A stretch of 64,000 nt of DNA from an uncultured Lachnospiraceae bacterium (GTDB taxonomy: Bacteria > Bacillota > Clostridia > Lachnospirales > Lachnospiraceae). The notes under the pieces were generated by a model that had not been told where the DNA came from, did not search any database, and worked only from the letters and a program-made list of their open reading frames with translations. Position numbers and translations under genes: made by a program. Positions 8,668-17,427 of this stretch are shown piece after piece. Positions within the stretch are counted from its first letter, which is position 1. Each line of letters starts with the position of its first letter. The stretch is taken from contig CAJUQJ010000001.1 of assembly GCA_910588215.1 (NCBI GenBank), positions 168,456-232,455 on the forward strand, in the 5' to 3' direction.

Positions 8668-9861
8668 ATGAAAGCTTTCTTAATTTTGGAAGACGGGACT
8701 CTTTTTGAGGGAATCCATATCGGCGCTGAGCGGGAGATCATCAGTGAGATCGTGTTCAATACGTCGATGGCAGGGTATCTGGAAGTGCTGACAGATCCGT
8801 CCTATGCCGGACAGGCTGTCTGCATGACGTATCCGCTGATCGGTAATTACGGCATCTGTAAGGATGATATGGAGTCGGACAGGCCCTGGCCGGACGGATT
8901 TATCGTCCGGGAATTGAGTCGTATTCCCAGCAATTTTCGGTGTGACATGACGATTCAGCAGTTTCTTGAGGAAAACGGTATTCCTGGCATCGCAGGGATC
9001 GACACGAGGGCGCTTGTCAGGATCCTTCGGGAAAAAGGTACGATGAATGGTATGATCACCACCAATGAGAAATATGATCTGGAAGAAATTCTTCCGAAAC
9101 TAAAGGCGTATACGACCGGTAAGGTAGTTGATCTTGTGACCTGCCGGGAAAAATATACGTTGTCTGCCGCACAAGATTTATCAGATAATGGTCCGGTCTC
9201 CGGAAGTTCCCAATTTGAAAAAGAAGCATATGAGAGTGGTATACGAGAGAAGAAGCCCAGCATGGTTCGTGAATTGACGGGCAGAGGGTTAAAAGTCGCG
9301 CTGTTAGACTTGGGCGCGAAGGGCAATATCGCCAGGTCTTTGGCTGCCAGAGGGTGTGAGGTGACGGTCTATCCCGCTTTTACGACGGCGCAGGAGATCA
9401 TCGATGCGAAACCGGACGGTATTATGCTGAGTAATGGCCCGGGTGACCCGAAGGAGTGCACGGAGGTGATTGAACAGATCAAGAAGTTGTATGATACGGA
9501 TATCACGATCTTTGCGATCTGTCTGGGACATCAGCTGATGGCGCTGGCCACTGGAGGAGATACCTATAAGATGAAATACGGCCACAGGGGTGGCAATCAT
9601 CCGGTGAAAGATTTAGAGACAGGCAGAGTTTATATCTCTTCCCAGAATCACGGTTACGTGGTAGATACGAAGAAGCTGGATCCCAGGGTGGCGGTGCCTG
9701 CGTTTGAGAATGTCAATGACGGTACCAACGAAGGGCTCTCTTATACAGGCAAGCATATCTTCACGGTGCAGTTTCACCCGGAAGCTTGTCCGGGGCCTCA
9801 GGATTCCGGGGAGCTGTTTGAGCGGTTTATCAAGATGATGTGGAGGGGGAAAAATGCCTAA
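8668..9861 (+). CDS. carA: Carbamoyl-phosphate synthase, small (glutaminase) subunit
   Basis: A 397-residue glutamine-hydrolysing subunit that passes ammonia to CarB for carbamoyl phosphate, used for pyrimidines and arginine. The N-terminal CPSase small domain shows GTLFEG, VFNTSMAGYLEVLTDPSYAGQ and GIDTRALVR. The C-terminal class I amidotransferase domain shows SNGPGDPKEC, the nucleophile elbow ICLGHQLMA (Cys285) and VQFHPEACPGP with the His/Glu pair. A linker around residues 170-200 is somewhat longer than in short homologues. The gene overlaps carB by 8 bp (ATGCCTAA), implying translational coupling. Confidence 0.97.
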   Translation: MKAFLILEDGTLFEGIHIGAEREIISEIVFNTSMAGYLEVLTDPSYAGQAVCMTYPLIGNYGICKDDMESDRPWPDGFIVRELSRIPSNFRCDMTIQQFLEENGIPGIAGIDTRALVRILREKGTMNGMITTNEKYDLEEILPKLKAYTTGKVVDLVTCREKYTLSAAQDLSDNGPVSGSSQFEKEAYESGIREKKPSMVRELTGRGLKVALLDLGAKGNIARSLAARGCEVTVYPAFTTAQEIIDAKPDGIMLSNGPGDPKECTEVIEQIKKLYDTDITIFAICLGHQLMALATGGDTYKMKYGHRGGNHPVKDLETGRVYISSQNHGYVVDTKKLDPRVAVPAFENVNDGTNEGLSYTGKHIFTVQFHPEACPGPQDSGELFERFIKMMWRGKNA

Positions 9862-12800
9862 GAATCCGAATGTAAAAAGAGTACTCGTGATCGGCTCGGG
9901 GCCTATAGTGATCGGGCAGGCGGCGGAATTTGACTATGCAGGGACGCAGGCGTGCCGCTCTCTGAAAGAGGAGGGCATGGAAGTTATCCTGGTAAACTCC
10001 AATCCGGCCACCATCATGACCGACGGTGACATTGCAGATAAGGTATATATCGAACCGCTGACGGCCAGGGTGCTGGAGGAGATCATTCGCAAGGAGAAGC
10101 CGGACAGCTTGCTGCCGAATATGGGCGGACAGGCCGGACTTAATCTGGGCATGGAGCTGGACGAATCGGGCTTTCTGGCCGCGCATGGCGTTACGCTGCT
10201 CGGCACCACGGCGAAGACGATCCGCAAGGCGGAGGACCGCCTGGAATTCAAGGAGACGATGGAGAAGATCGGGGAACCCTGCGCGCCTTCCCTGGTGGTG
10301 GAGAATATAGAGGACGGCGTGGCGTTTGCGCATAAGATCGGATACCCGGTGGTGTTGCGCCCGGCCTATACACTGGGTGGCTCCGGCGGTGGTATCGCCC
10401 ATAACCAGGTTGAACTGGAGGAGATTCTGGCTAATGGTCTGCGGCTCTCCCGGGTGGGACAGGTTCTGGTGGAACGCTGCATCGCAGGATGGAAAGAGAT
10501 TGAGTATGAGGTGATGCGGGACGGCGCAGGCAACTGCATTACCGTATGTAATATGGAAAATATCGATCCGGTGGGCGTGCATACCGGTGACAGCATCGTG
10601 GCGGCGCCTTCCCAGACGCTGGGGGACAAAGAATATCAGATGCTACGCAGTTCAGCGCTCAACATCATCAACGAGTTGGGAATTACCGGCGGGTGTAATG
10701 TGCAGTTCGCTCTGCATCCCACCAGTTTCGAGTACTGTGTGATCGAGGTTAATCCCCGTGTAAGCCGTTCTTCCGCGCTGGCAAGTAAGGCAACGGGTTA
10801 TCCCATCGCCAAGGTGGCGGCCAAGATCGCGCTGGGCTATACGCTGGATGAGATCAAGAACGCCATCACCGGCAAGACTTATGCCAGCTTCGAGCCAACG
10901 CTTGACTACTGCGTGGTCAAGATCCCAAGACTGCCTTTTGATAAGTTCATCACGGCGAAGCGCACATTGACGACCCAGATGAAGGCTACGGGAGAAGTGA
11001 TGAGCATCGGCAATAACTTTGAGGGTGCGCTGATGAAGGCGATCCGGTCTCTGGAACAGCATGTGGACTGTCTGCGCAGCTATGACTTTTCCGCGCTTTC
11101 CGCAGAGGAACTGAAAGAGCGGATGAAGGTGGTGGATGACCAGCGGATCTACATTATCGCGGAGGCAATCCGTAAGGGTATTGACTATGACACGATCCAT
11201 GAGATTACCATGGTGGATCATTGGTTTATTGATAAGATTGCGATCCTCACGGAGATGGAGGCGCGTCTCGAGCAGGAGCCGTTGACGGTAGACCTGTTAC
11301 AAGAAGCCAAACGGCTGGAATTCCCGGATACGGTGATCGCCAGATTGGCAGGGAGAACCGAAGAAGAAATAAAGAACATGCGTTATGAAAATGGCATCGT
11401 GGCGGCTTTCAAGATGGTGGATACCTGCGCGGCCGAGTTTGCGGCCAGTACGCCTTACTATTACTCCGTGTTTGGATCGGAGACAGAAGTGGAGGAGACC
11501 CATCCTAAGAAAAAGGTGCTGGTATTGGGTTCCGGTCCGATCCGCATCGGACAGGGCATCGAGTTCGATTACTGCTGCGTCCATGCCACTTGGGCTTTTG
11601 CCAGAGAGGGGTATGAGACGATCATCATCAACAATAACCCGGAGACGGTCAGCACCGACTTCGATATCGCGGATAAGCTCTATTTCGAGCCGCTGACGCC
11701 GGAGGATGTGGAGAATATCGTCAGGGTTGAGAAGCCGGACGGCGCGGTGGTGCAGTTTGGCGGACAGACGGCGATCAAGTTGACAGAAAGCTTGATGAAG
11801 ATGGGTGTGCCTATTTTGGGAACGAAGGCGGAAGATGTGGACGCTGCCGAGGACCGGGAGCTTTTTGACAAGATTCTGGAAGAGACGAAGATTCCGAGAG
11901 CGGCGGGCGGCACGGTCTATACGGCCGAGCAGGCCAAGGAAGTGGCAGGCAGGCTGGGCTATCCTGTGCTGGTGCGGCCTTCCTATGTACTGGGCGGTCA
12001 GGGGATGCAGATCGCACTCTCAGATCAGGAGATCGAAGAATTTATGGCGGTCATCAACCGCTATGAACAGGAACATCCGATCTTGGTAGATAAATACTTG
12101 CAAGGCAAAGAGCTGGAGGTGGATGCGGTATGCGACGGCACCGACATCCTGATTCCGGGCATTATGGAACATATCGAGCGCACCGGCGTCCATTCCGGGG
12201 ACAGTATCTCGGTCTACCCGGCGCCCACGGTCAGTGAGAAGGTGAAGGAGACCATCGCGGAGTATTCCAGACGGCTGGCGAAAGCGCTGCATGTGATCGG
12301 CCTGATCAACATCCAGTTTATCGCCATGGAAGACGAGGTGTATGTGATCGAGGTGAACCCGCGTTCTTCCCGTACCGTACCCTATATCAGCAAGGTGACG
12401 GGAATCCCGATCGTGGATCTTGCCACGGAAGTGATCATCGGGAAAAAGATCCGGGATCTGGGTTATGAGCCGGGGCTGCAGCCGGCTGCGGATTACTATG
12501 CCGTGAAAATGCCGGTCTTCTCTTTCGAGAAGATCCGCGGCGCTGAGATCAGCTTAGGGCCGGAGATGAAATCCACGGGAGAATGCCTGGGGATAGCCAG
12601 CACCTTTAATGAGGCGTTATATAAGGCGTTTCTGGGGGCGGGCGTGAATCTGCCCAAACATAAACAGATGATCATAACCGTGAAGGATGCGGATAAAGGC
12701 GAAGCCATCGGGCTGGCTCGCCGCTTCGAGAAGCTGGGCTATATCATCTACGCCACAAGAAGTACGGCGGCAGCGCTGCGGGAGGCCGGCGTGAAGGCGA

Positions 12801-13072
12801 GAAAAGTGAATAAGATCAGGCAGGAATCCCCTACCGTTATGGATCTGATCCTGGGACACAAGATCGATCTGGTCATCGATACGCCTACCCAGGGCCGGGA
12901 TAAGAGCAGGGACGGTTTCCTGATCCGCAGGACGGCCATCGAGACCGGCGTGAACTGCATTACGGCATTGGATACGGCGGCGGCGCTTGTATCCAGCCTG
13001 GAGAATGCGGCCGTGCAGGGAGAGATGACCTTGATCGATATCGCCACGATCGCAAGACGCGGGAAGGCATAG
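9854..13072 (+). CDS. carB: Carbamoyl-phosphate synthase, large subunit
   Basis: A full-length 1072-residue enzyme. It contains two tandem ATP-grasp halves: residues ~1-400 make carboxyphosphate (GSGPIVIGQAAEFDYAGTQA, TLGGSGGGIA) and ~555-930 phosphorylate carbamate (GSGPIRIGQGIEFDYCCVHA, VLGGQGMQIA). An oligomerisation domain lies between them, and the C-terminal MGS-like allosteric domain (~935-1072) includes TPTQGRDKSRDGFLIRRTA. The start ATG lies inside carA. Nothing is missing, so carAB should be functional. The following 90 bp before queH contain a repeat family A 3' end. Confidence 0.98.
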   Translation: MPKNPNVKRVLVIGSGPIVIGQAAEFDYAGTQACRSLKEEGMEVILVNSNPATIMTDGDIADKVYIEPLTARVLEEIIRKEKPDSLLPNMGGQAGLNLGMELDESGFLAAHGVTLLGTTAKTIRKAEDRLEFKETMEKIGEPCAPSLVVENIEDGVAFAHKIGYPVVLRPAYTLGGSGGGIAHNQVELEEILANGLRLSRVGQVLVERCIAGWKEIEYEVMRDGAGNCITVCNMENIDPVGVHTGDSIVAAPSQTLGDKEYQMLRSSALNIINELGITGGCNVQFALHPTSFEYCVIEVNPRVSRSSALASKATGYPIAKVAAKIALGYTLDEIKNAITGKTYASFEPTLDYCVVKIPRLPFDKFITAKRTLTTQMKATGEVMSIGNNFEGALMKAIRSLEQHVDCLRSYDFSALSAEELKERMKVVDDQRIYIIAEAIRKGIDYDTIHEITMVDHWFIDKIAILTEMEARLEQEPLTVDLLQEAKRLEFPDTVIARLAGRTEEEIKNMRYENGIVAAFKMVDTCAAEFAASTPYYYSVFGSETEVEETHPKKKVLVLGSGPIRIGQGIEFDYCCVHATWAFAREGYETIIINNNPETVSTDFDIADKLYFEPLTPEDVENIVRVEKPDGAVVQFGGQTAIKLTESLMKMGVPILGTKAEDVDAAEDRELFDKILEETKIPRAAGGTVYTAEQAKEVAGRLGYPVLVRPSYVLGGQGMQIALSDQEIEEFMAVINRYEQEHPILVDKYLQGKELEVDAVCDGTDILIPGIMEHIERTGVHSGDSISVYPAPTVSEKVKETIAEYSRRLAKALHVIGLINIQFIAMEDEVYVIEVNPRSSRTVPYISKVTGIPIVDLATEVIIGKKIRDLGYEPGLQPAADYYAVKMPVFSFEKIRGAEISLGPEMKSTGECLGIASTFNEALYKAFLGAGVNLPKHKQMIITVKDADKGEAIGLARRFEKLGYIIYATRSTAAALREAGVKARKVNKIRQESPTVMDLILGHKIDLVIDTPTQGRDKSRDGFLIRRTAIETGVNCITALDTAAALVSSLENAAVQGEMTLIDIATIARRGKA

Positions 13073-13115
13073 GCAGAGTAAAACCAGGGAAGACGGATAA
13101 GATATTGAGGACGGT

Positions 13116-13154
13116 CTGTTCGCGTCCTCAGCGCAAAGCGTTTTGGAATGAAGG
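13116..13154 (+). repeat. Repeat family A, 3' part (copy 2)
   Basis: CTGTTCGCGTCCT, hairpin AGCGC-AAA-GCGTT and TTGGAATGAAGG. The final GAATGAAGG is the ribosome site for the queH start at 13163. The stem has one G-T wobble compared with the other copies. Confidence 0.75.
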
Positions 13155-13162
13155 AAAAATCT

Positions 13163-13867
13163 ATGAATGCAGTCAGGAATTATCAGAAAGAGCTGGATAG
13201 AATAACAAGAGATATTCAAAGTGGCAGTGTGCCAACACTTTTCCTGCACAGCTGCTGTGCACCGTGCAGCAGTTATGTATTGGAATATCTGCGGCAGTTC
13301 TTTCGGATCACCGTTTTTTATTACAATCCTAATATTACCGAAGCGCAGGAATACCGTAAGCGGGTGGCCGAGCAGAAGCGGTTGATCGTTGCTTATAATG
13401 CTTATAGCAGAGAGGCGAAGCAGGTGGGAGGATATCCAATCGACATCGTAGAAGGCGACTATGAACCGGAATGTTTCTATAAGATCGCAAACGGACTGGA
13501 GCAGTGTCCGGAAGGTGGGGAGCGGTGCTTTGCCTGCTATGCGCTCAGGCTGCGGGAGACGGCAAAGCGTGCCCGGGCGGGCGGCTATGATTATTTTACA
13601 ACGACACTGACCATCAGTCCTCTGAAAAATGCCGCGAAGCTGAACGAGATCGGAGAACAGTTCGCGAAAGAGTACGGGACTGCCTGGCTGCCCTCGGATT
13701 TTAAGAAGAAGAACGGGTATAAGCGGTCTGTGGAGCTGTCGAAAGAGTATGACCTGTACAGGCAGGATTACTGCGGCTGTATCTACTCCCGGGTGCAGCG
13801 GGAGAGGGAGCGTGAGAAGGAATATGACACAGGCTCCGGACAAGTTCGTGACAGAGATACCTTATAA
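13163..13867 (+). CDS. queH: Epoxyqueuosine reductase QueH
   Basis: A 234-residue protein of the QueH (DUF208) family, which reduces epoxyqueuosine to queuosine in tRNA without cobalamin. Key signs are the adjacent and paired cysteines in LHSCCAPCSSYV near the N-terminus, FYYNPNITEAQEYRKR, the downstream pair CFACYALRL, TTTLTISPLKNA, and a final DYCGCIYS. These cysteines bind the Fe-S and metal centre in the family. ATG 13163 is preferred because GAATGAAGG from repeat A lies 8 bases upstream; the in-frame ATG at 13148 overlaps the repeat hairpin. A tautomerase-like gene follows after 26 bp. Confidence 0.92.
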   Translation: MNAVRNYQKELDRITRDIQSGSVPTLFLHSCCAPCSSYVLEYLRQFFRITVFYYNPNITEAQEYRKRVAEQKRLIVAYNAYSREAKQVGGYPIDIVEGDYEPECFYKIANGLEQCPEGGERCFACYALRLRETAKRARAGGYDYFTTTLTISPLKNAAKLNEIGEQFAKEYGTAWLPSDFKKKNGYKRSVELSKEYDLYRQDYCGCIYSRVQREREREKEYDTGSGQVRDRDTL

Positions 13868-13893
13868 AAAGAGCGTGCAGGGAGGAGAGGAAA

Positions 13894-14127
13894 ATGCCAC
13901 ATGTAGATATCAAATGTTATGCCGGACGGACTTATGCGCAGAAGAAGATGCTTGCGGCTAAAATAACGAGAGATATTGCAGAAATCTTTGAGACAAGTGA
14001 AGACAGTGTTTCTATTGCAATTCATGATATCCCTCCGGAAAACTGGAAGGCGCAGGTGTGGGATAAAGAGATCGAGCCAAATCGAGGGAAGCTGTGTAAA
14101 GAACCGGGATATGATTATGATGATTGA
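13894..14127 (+). CDS. Small tautomerase-family protein (4-oxalocrotonate tautomerase-like)
   Basis: A 77-residue protein that begins Met-Pro (MPHVDIKCYAGRTYAQK), so Pro1 would be exposed after Met removal as the catalytic base of the tautomerase superfamily. The length and the pattern (AAKITRDIAEIFETSEDSVSIAIHDIPPENW) fit the small subunits that form hexamers or dimers. The ribosome site GGGAGGAGAGGAAA is strong. It follows queH closely and may share its transcript. Substrate unknown. Confidence 0.8.
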   Translation: MPHVDIKCYAGRTYAQKKMLAAKITRDIAEIFETSEDSVSIAIHDIPPENWKAQVWDKEIEPNRGKLCKEPGYDYDD

Positions 14128-14246
14128 TTTTTTGTAAATGAGTATTGACACAGGAACAGTTTTTCTGGTTTAGTAGTAGGAAAGACAGAAAGACAGAAAG
14201 ACAAAGGAGCAAACAAAAGACAAAAAAGAAAGAACGAATGAAGGTC

Positions 14247-14370
14247 AAGGTTGAATAAATTCTCTGATGAGCAATTTAGTTCAACAAACTGAATAAGTTC
14301 AGTTAGAATTTGTGCCGAAGCGTTACAAATTCTGCTCACGTCCTCAGCGCAAAGCGCTTCGGAATGGAGG
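14247..14370 (+). repeat. Repeat family A, long copy (copy 3)
   Basis: It starts AAGGTTGAATAAATTC. Hairpins in order are GTTGAATAAATT/AATTTAGTTCAAC (one bulge), AACTGAA/TTCAGTT, AGAATTTGT/ACAAATTCT (9 bp perfect) and AGCGC-AAA-GCGCT. It ends TTCGGAATGGAGG at 14370. Unlike most copies it is not adjacent to a recognised start: an A-rich stretch separates it from argS. Confidence 0.85.
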
Positions 14371-14500
14371 AAAAAATAGATTGAAAGATAAGAAAAATAG
14401 AAAAGTAGAAAAATAGATTGAAGGATAAGAATAATAGAAAAATAAAAAAATAAAAAAATAAAAAAATAGAAAAACAGGAAGAGAAATACAAAGATATAAG
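14371..14500 (+). repeat. A-rich low-complexity leader segment
   Basis: About 130 bp made almost only of A, G and T, with short repeated motifs such as AGATTGAA(A/G)GATAAG and AATAAAAAAATAAAAAAATA. It lies between repeat A copy 3 and argS. It looks like slippage expansion. A smaller purine-rich tract (AAAGACAG repeats) lies at 14183-14230. No gene is seen in 14128-14516. Confidence 0.7.
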
Positions 14501-14516
14501 AAAGGCTTGGAAGAAG

Positions 14517-16298
14517 ATGCAGAAAATATTGGATTTGATTTCGGAAGAGATGATGAAAGCGTTTGAGACGGCAGGGTATGAGGCCGCGCTAGGGAAAGTG
14601 ACGCTGTCAAACAGACCCGATCTGTGTGAGTATCAGTGCAACGGCGCCATGGCGGGTGCAAAGAAATATCATAAGGCGCCGATCATGATCGCTCAGGATG
14701 TGGCCGGACAGCTGCAGGAGAGCGGTGTCTTTACAGAGGTGTCCGCGGTGGCTCCGGGCTTTTTGAATATGAAGGTGTCGGAGACATTTGTGCGGGATTA
14801 TCTGCGCGGGATGCGTGACAGTGAGAAATTCGGTCTGCAGATGCCGGAGAAGGCGAAGAAGATCATCATCGACTACGGCGGGCCTAATGTGGCGAAGCCG
14901 CTTCATGTGGGGCATCTGCGTTCCGGTGTGATTGGGGAGAGCATCAAGCGGATCTGCCGTTATGCGGGCCATGATGTAATCGGGGATATCCATCTGGGAG
15001 ACTGGGGGCTGCAGATGGGGTTGATCATTACGGAACTGCAGAAGCGCGATCCGGGGTTAGTCTATTTCGATGATTCCTATGAGGGAGAGTATCCGCAGGA
15101 AGCGCCTTTTACCATCTCCGAATTGGAAGAGATCTACCCGACAGCCAGTGCGAAATCCAAGGAGGATGAGGCTTATAAGGCAGATGCCATGGAAGCAACC
15201 TATAAGCTGCAGAGTGGCGTGCGCGGCTACAGGGCATTGTGGGATCATATCATCCGTGTATCTGTGGCAGATTTGAAGAAGAATTATGTAAACCTAAATG
15301 TGGAGTTTGATCTCTGGAAGGGAGAGTCGGACGTTCACGATATCATTCCCGGCATGGTGGAAGAGATGAAGAAGGGCGGTTACGCCTATGAGAGCGACGG
15401 TGCTCTGGTAGTGGATGTGAAGGAAGAGACGGATACGAGAGAAGTGCCGCCCTGCATGATCCTGAAATCGGATGGGGCGTCTCTCTACAACACTACCGAT
15501 CTGGCCACCATTTTGGATCGTATGACCCAGTATCATCCGGACAAGCTGATCTACCTGACAGATAAGAGACAAGAACTGTATTTTGAGCAGGTGTTCCGCT
15601 GCGCGAGAAAAACCGGCTTGGTCAATGCAGATACGGAGTTGGTGCATATCGGCTTCGGCACTATGAACGGCAAGGACGGGAAGCCTTTTAAGACGAGAGA
15701 AGGCGGTGTTATGCGTCTGGAAAATCTGATCCGGGAGATCGATGAGGAGATGATTCGCAAGATCCGGGAGAATGCCGAGACGAAGGGTTATGCGATTGAT
15801 GAAAAGGAGGCAGAGCAGACCGCGAAAGTAGTAGGGCTGGCGGCCATCAAATACGGCGATCTGTCCAACCAAGCATCGAAGGATTATATTTTCGATCTGG
15901 ATCGCTTTACCTCTTTTGAAGGAGATACAGGGCCGTATATTCTCTACACGATCGTACGGATCAAGTCCATCCTGGGTAAATACGTGGAACAGGGCGGAAA
16001 GTTAACTGATATAGTCATTGAAAAGGCGCTCAACGATTCCGAGAAGAGTTTGATGCTTGAACTGGCGAAATTTAATGCCGTAATGGGAATGGCTTATGAG
16101 GAGATTGCACCCCATAGGATCTGCGCATATATTTATGATATAGCCAATGCGTTTAACCGTTTCTATCATGAGACGAAGATCTTGACGGAAGAGGATGCGA
16201 CGAAGAAGGCAGGTTGGATAGCGTTACTTATGTTAACCAGAGATGTATTGGAGGTTTGTATTGACCTGCTTGGTTTTACGGCACCCGAGAGGATGTAG
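14517..16298 (+). CDS. argS: Arginyl-tRNA synthetase
   Basis: A 593-residue class I aminoacyl-tRNA synthetase charging tRNA-Arg. It has an N-terminal Add-1-type domain recognising the tRNA D-loop, the HIGH-type signature NVAKPLHVGHLRSGVIGES at about residues 122-140, a catalytic core with LKSDGASLYNTTDLATI, and a C-terminal anticodon-binding helical domain ending LLGFTAPERM, which is a typical ArgRS end. There is no KMSKS motif, as is common for ArgRS. ATG 14517 follows GGAAGA. Its leader is unusual (repeat A plus an A-rich tract). Confidence 0.96.
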   Translation: MQKILDLISEEMMKAFETAGYEAALGKVTLSNRPDLCEYQCNGAMAGAKKYHKAPIMIAQDVAGQLQESGVFTEVSAVAPGFLNMKVSETFVRDYLRGMRDSEKFGLQMPEKAKKIIIDYGGPNVAKPLHVGHLRSGVIGESIKRICRYAGHDVIGDIHLGDWGLQMGLIITELQKRDPGLVYFDDSYEGEYPQEAPFTISELEEIYPTASAKSKEDEAYKADAMEATYKLQSGVRGYRALWDHIIRVSVADLKKNYVNLNVEFDLWKGESDVHDIIPGMVEEMKKGGYAYESDGALVVDVKEETDTREVPPCMILKSDGASLYNTTDLATILDRMTQYHPDKLIYLTDKRQELYFEQVFRCARKTGLVNADTELVHIGFGTMNGKDGKPFKTREGGVMRLENLIREIDEEMIRKIRENAETKGYAIDEKEAEQTAKVVGLAAIKYGDLSNQASKDYIFDLDRFTSFEGDTGPYILYTIVRIKSILGKYVEQGGKLTDIVIEKALNDSEKSLMLELAKFNAVMGMAYEEIAPHRICAYIYDIANAFNRFYHETKILTEEDATKKAGWIALLMLTRDVLEVCIDLLGFTAPERM

Positions 16299-16337
16299 GA
16301 GCAATTAGAACTGGTTTTATGATATTATGATATGGAG

Positions 16338-16360
16338 AATGCCCGGAAAACGGGTATTTT
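16338..16360 (+). terminator. Possible intrinsic terminator after argS
   Basis: AATGCCCG-GAAAA-CGGGTATT forms an 8 bp stem with one G-T pair and runs into TTTTC. The T tract is short, so termination may be partial. Confidence 0.5.
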
Positions 16361-16430
16361 CGATCTGAGCTTCCGCGAAGCGAATGCGTGGGATCGTCAT
16401 GATAAGATAAGCAGACAGGAGGTGGTGTGC

Positions 16431-16817
16431 ATGGCATTTGGGATGATGTTTACAGTGGTATTTGCTTTGACCGTGGTGGTGATGATTGTGATCATAACAG
16501 TGATTCTGTTAACAGCTGTACGGGGAATCGGTACCTGGAATAAGAACAATCAATCTCCGCGTATTACTGTTTCGGCCGTGGTGGTATCCAGAAGAACGGA
16601 AGTATCACGTCGTTCTCACGCGAATGCGGGAGGTGCCGGGGGCGAACATCATATGACATCTTCCACATGGTACTATGTCACCTTTCAATTTGCCAGTGGT
16701 GACAGGATGGAGTTTCCGGTCGATGGTTCTGAATATGGAATGCTGGTGGAGGGCGATGAGGGTGAGTTGAACTTTCAGGGGACGAGGTATCTCGGGTTTG
16801 AGAGGAAAAGGCCGTAA
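16431..16817 (+). CDS. DUF2500-like single-pass membrane protein
   Basis: A 128-residue protein with an N-terminal membrane helix (residues ~3-32, MMFTVVFALTVVVMIVIITV) and a small C-terminal beta-rich domain: SPRITVSAVVVSRRTEVSRR, TWYYVTFQFASGDRMEFPV, GDEGELNFQGTRYLGFER. This is the layout of the DUF2500 family, whose role is not known. ATG 16431 has AGGAGGTGG 8 bases upstream. A longer in-frame ORF from 16332 is not needed and starts inside the preceding hairpin region. It precedes the tRNA genes. Confidence 0.8.
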   Translation: MAFGMMFTVVFALTVVVMIVIITVILLTAVRGIGTWNKNNQSPRITVSAVVVSRRTEVSRRSHANAGGAGGEHHMTSSTWYYVTFQFASGDRMEFPVDGSEYGMLVEGDEGELNFQGTRYLGFERKRP

Positions 16818-16961
16818 ATGCAGCAAGAGAGTACTCAGTGAGTACTTCTACAGTAAACACATCAGAACATTGAAAGTGGCGTTACAGCTCCGTTTTATTT
16901 GTCGTTCCATCTAACCGACTGCGAATGGTAACAAAAATTGTAAATTTTTTTGGAAAAGCAC

Positions 16962-16991
16962 TTGACAATCGGTGGTAAAAAATTGTATACT
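16962..16991 (+). promoter_or_regulatory. tRNA-Val/tRNA-Met promoter
   Basis: Consensus TTGACA (16962-16967) and TATACT (16986-16991) with an 18 bp spacer, 35 bp upstream of tRNA-Val. Confidence 0.8.
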
Positions 16992-17025
16992 AGCAAAGCG
17001 GGTTGCGGAAGTGACCCGTCCAAAT

Positions 17026-17098
17026 GGGGTCTTAGCTCAGCTGGGAGAGCATCTGCCTTACAAGCAGAGGGTCATAGGTTCGAGCCCTATAGGCCCCA
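17026..17098 (+). tRNA. tRNA-Val (anticodon TAC)
   Basis: A 73 nt cloverleaf: acceptor GGGGTCT/AGGCCCC with one G-T pair, D arm TAGCTCAGCTGGGAGAGC, anticodon loop CTTACAA on stem TCTGC/GCAGA, T arm ATAGGTTCGAGCCCTAT. CCA is not encoded. Confidence 0.95.
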
Positions 17099-17112
17099 TT
17101 GGAACTGAATAT

Positions 17113-17186
17113 GGCGAGATAGCTCAGCTGGCTAGAGCATACGGTTCATACCCGTAGTGTCGAGGGTTCAAGTCCCCCTCTCGCTA
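17113..17186 (+). tRNA. tRNA-Met (anticodon CAT)
   Basis: A 74 nt cloverleaf with acceptor GGCGAGA/TCTCGCT, anticodon loop TTCATAC on stem TACGG/CCGTA and T arm GAGGGTTCAAGTCCCCCTC. The anticodon stem lacks the GGG/CCC pairs of initiators, so it is elongator Met; a lysidine-modified Ile tRNA is the less likely alternative. CCA is not encoded. Confidence 0.9.
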
Positions 17187-17200
17187 TTACCTTTAAGAAT

Positions 17201-17237
17201 GCGGAAAGCCTTGATTTATTGGCTTTTCGCTTTTTTT
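17201..17237 (+). terminator. Intrinsic terminator of the tRNA transcript
   Basis: GCGGAAAGCC/GGCTTTTCGC stem with a 10 nt loop followed by seven T residues. Confidence 0.9.
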
Positions 17238-17258
17238 ACCCTTAAAAATAGTCTTATC

Positions 17259-17310
17259 GTAAAACCCGTGCTTAAGCACTCTTGCGTCTGCTTTCGCATC
17301 CGTGTTTTAA
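17259..17310 (+). repeat. Repeat family C, core only (copy 2)
   Basis: The three-way core without the long outer arms: closing stem TAAAAC/GTTTTA, palindrome GTGCTTAAGCAC and hairpin TGCG/CGCA with loop TCTGCTTT. It is nearly identical to 6922-6973. Confidence 0.8.
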
Positions 17311-17427
17311 TGTGATATACGTTAAGTACGAATATAAGGGAGAGCGAATTCGCCGGATTATTAGAAGTGCAATATTTAACACGGCGCTTGCTTTCTGTCT
17401 TGCGTAAAGGAAGGAGCACAGTAGATC

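Noticed and set aside
12617..13843. Long open frame of 408 codons on the minus strand across the carB end and queH
   Set aside because: It is antisense to two well-defined genes, has no ribosome site and its composition is that of a shadow frame.
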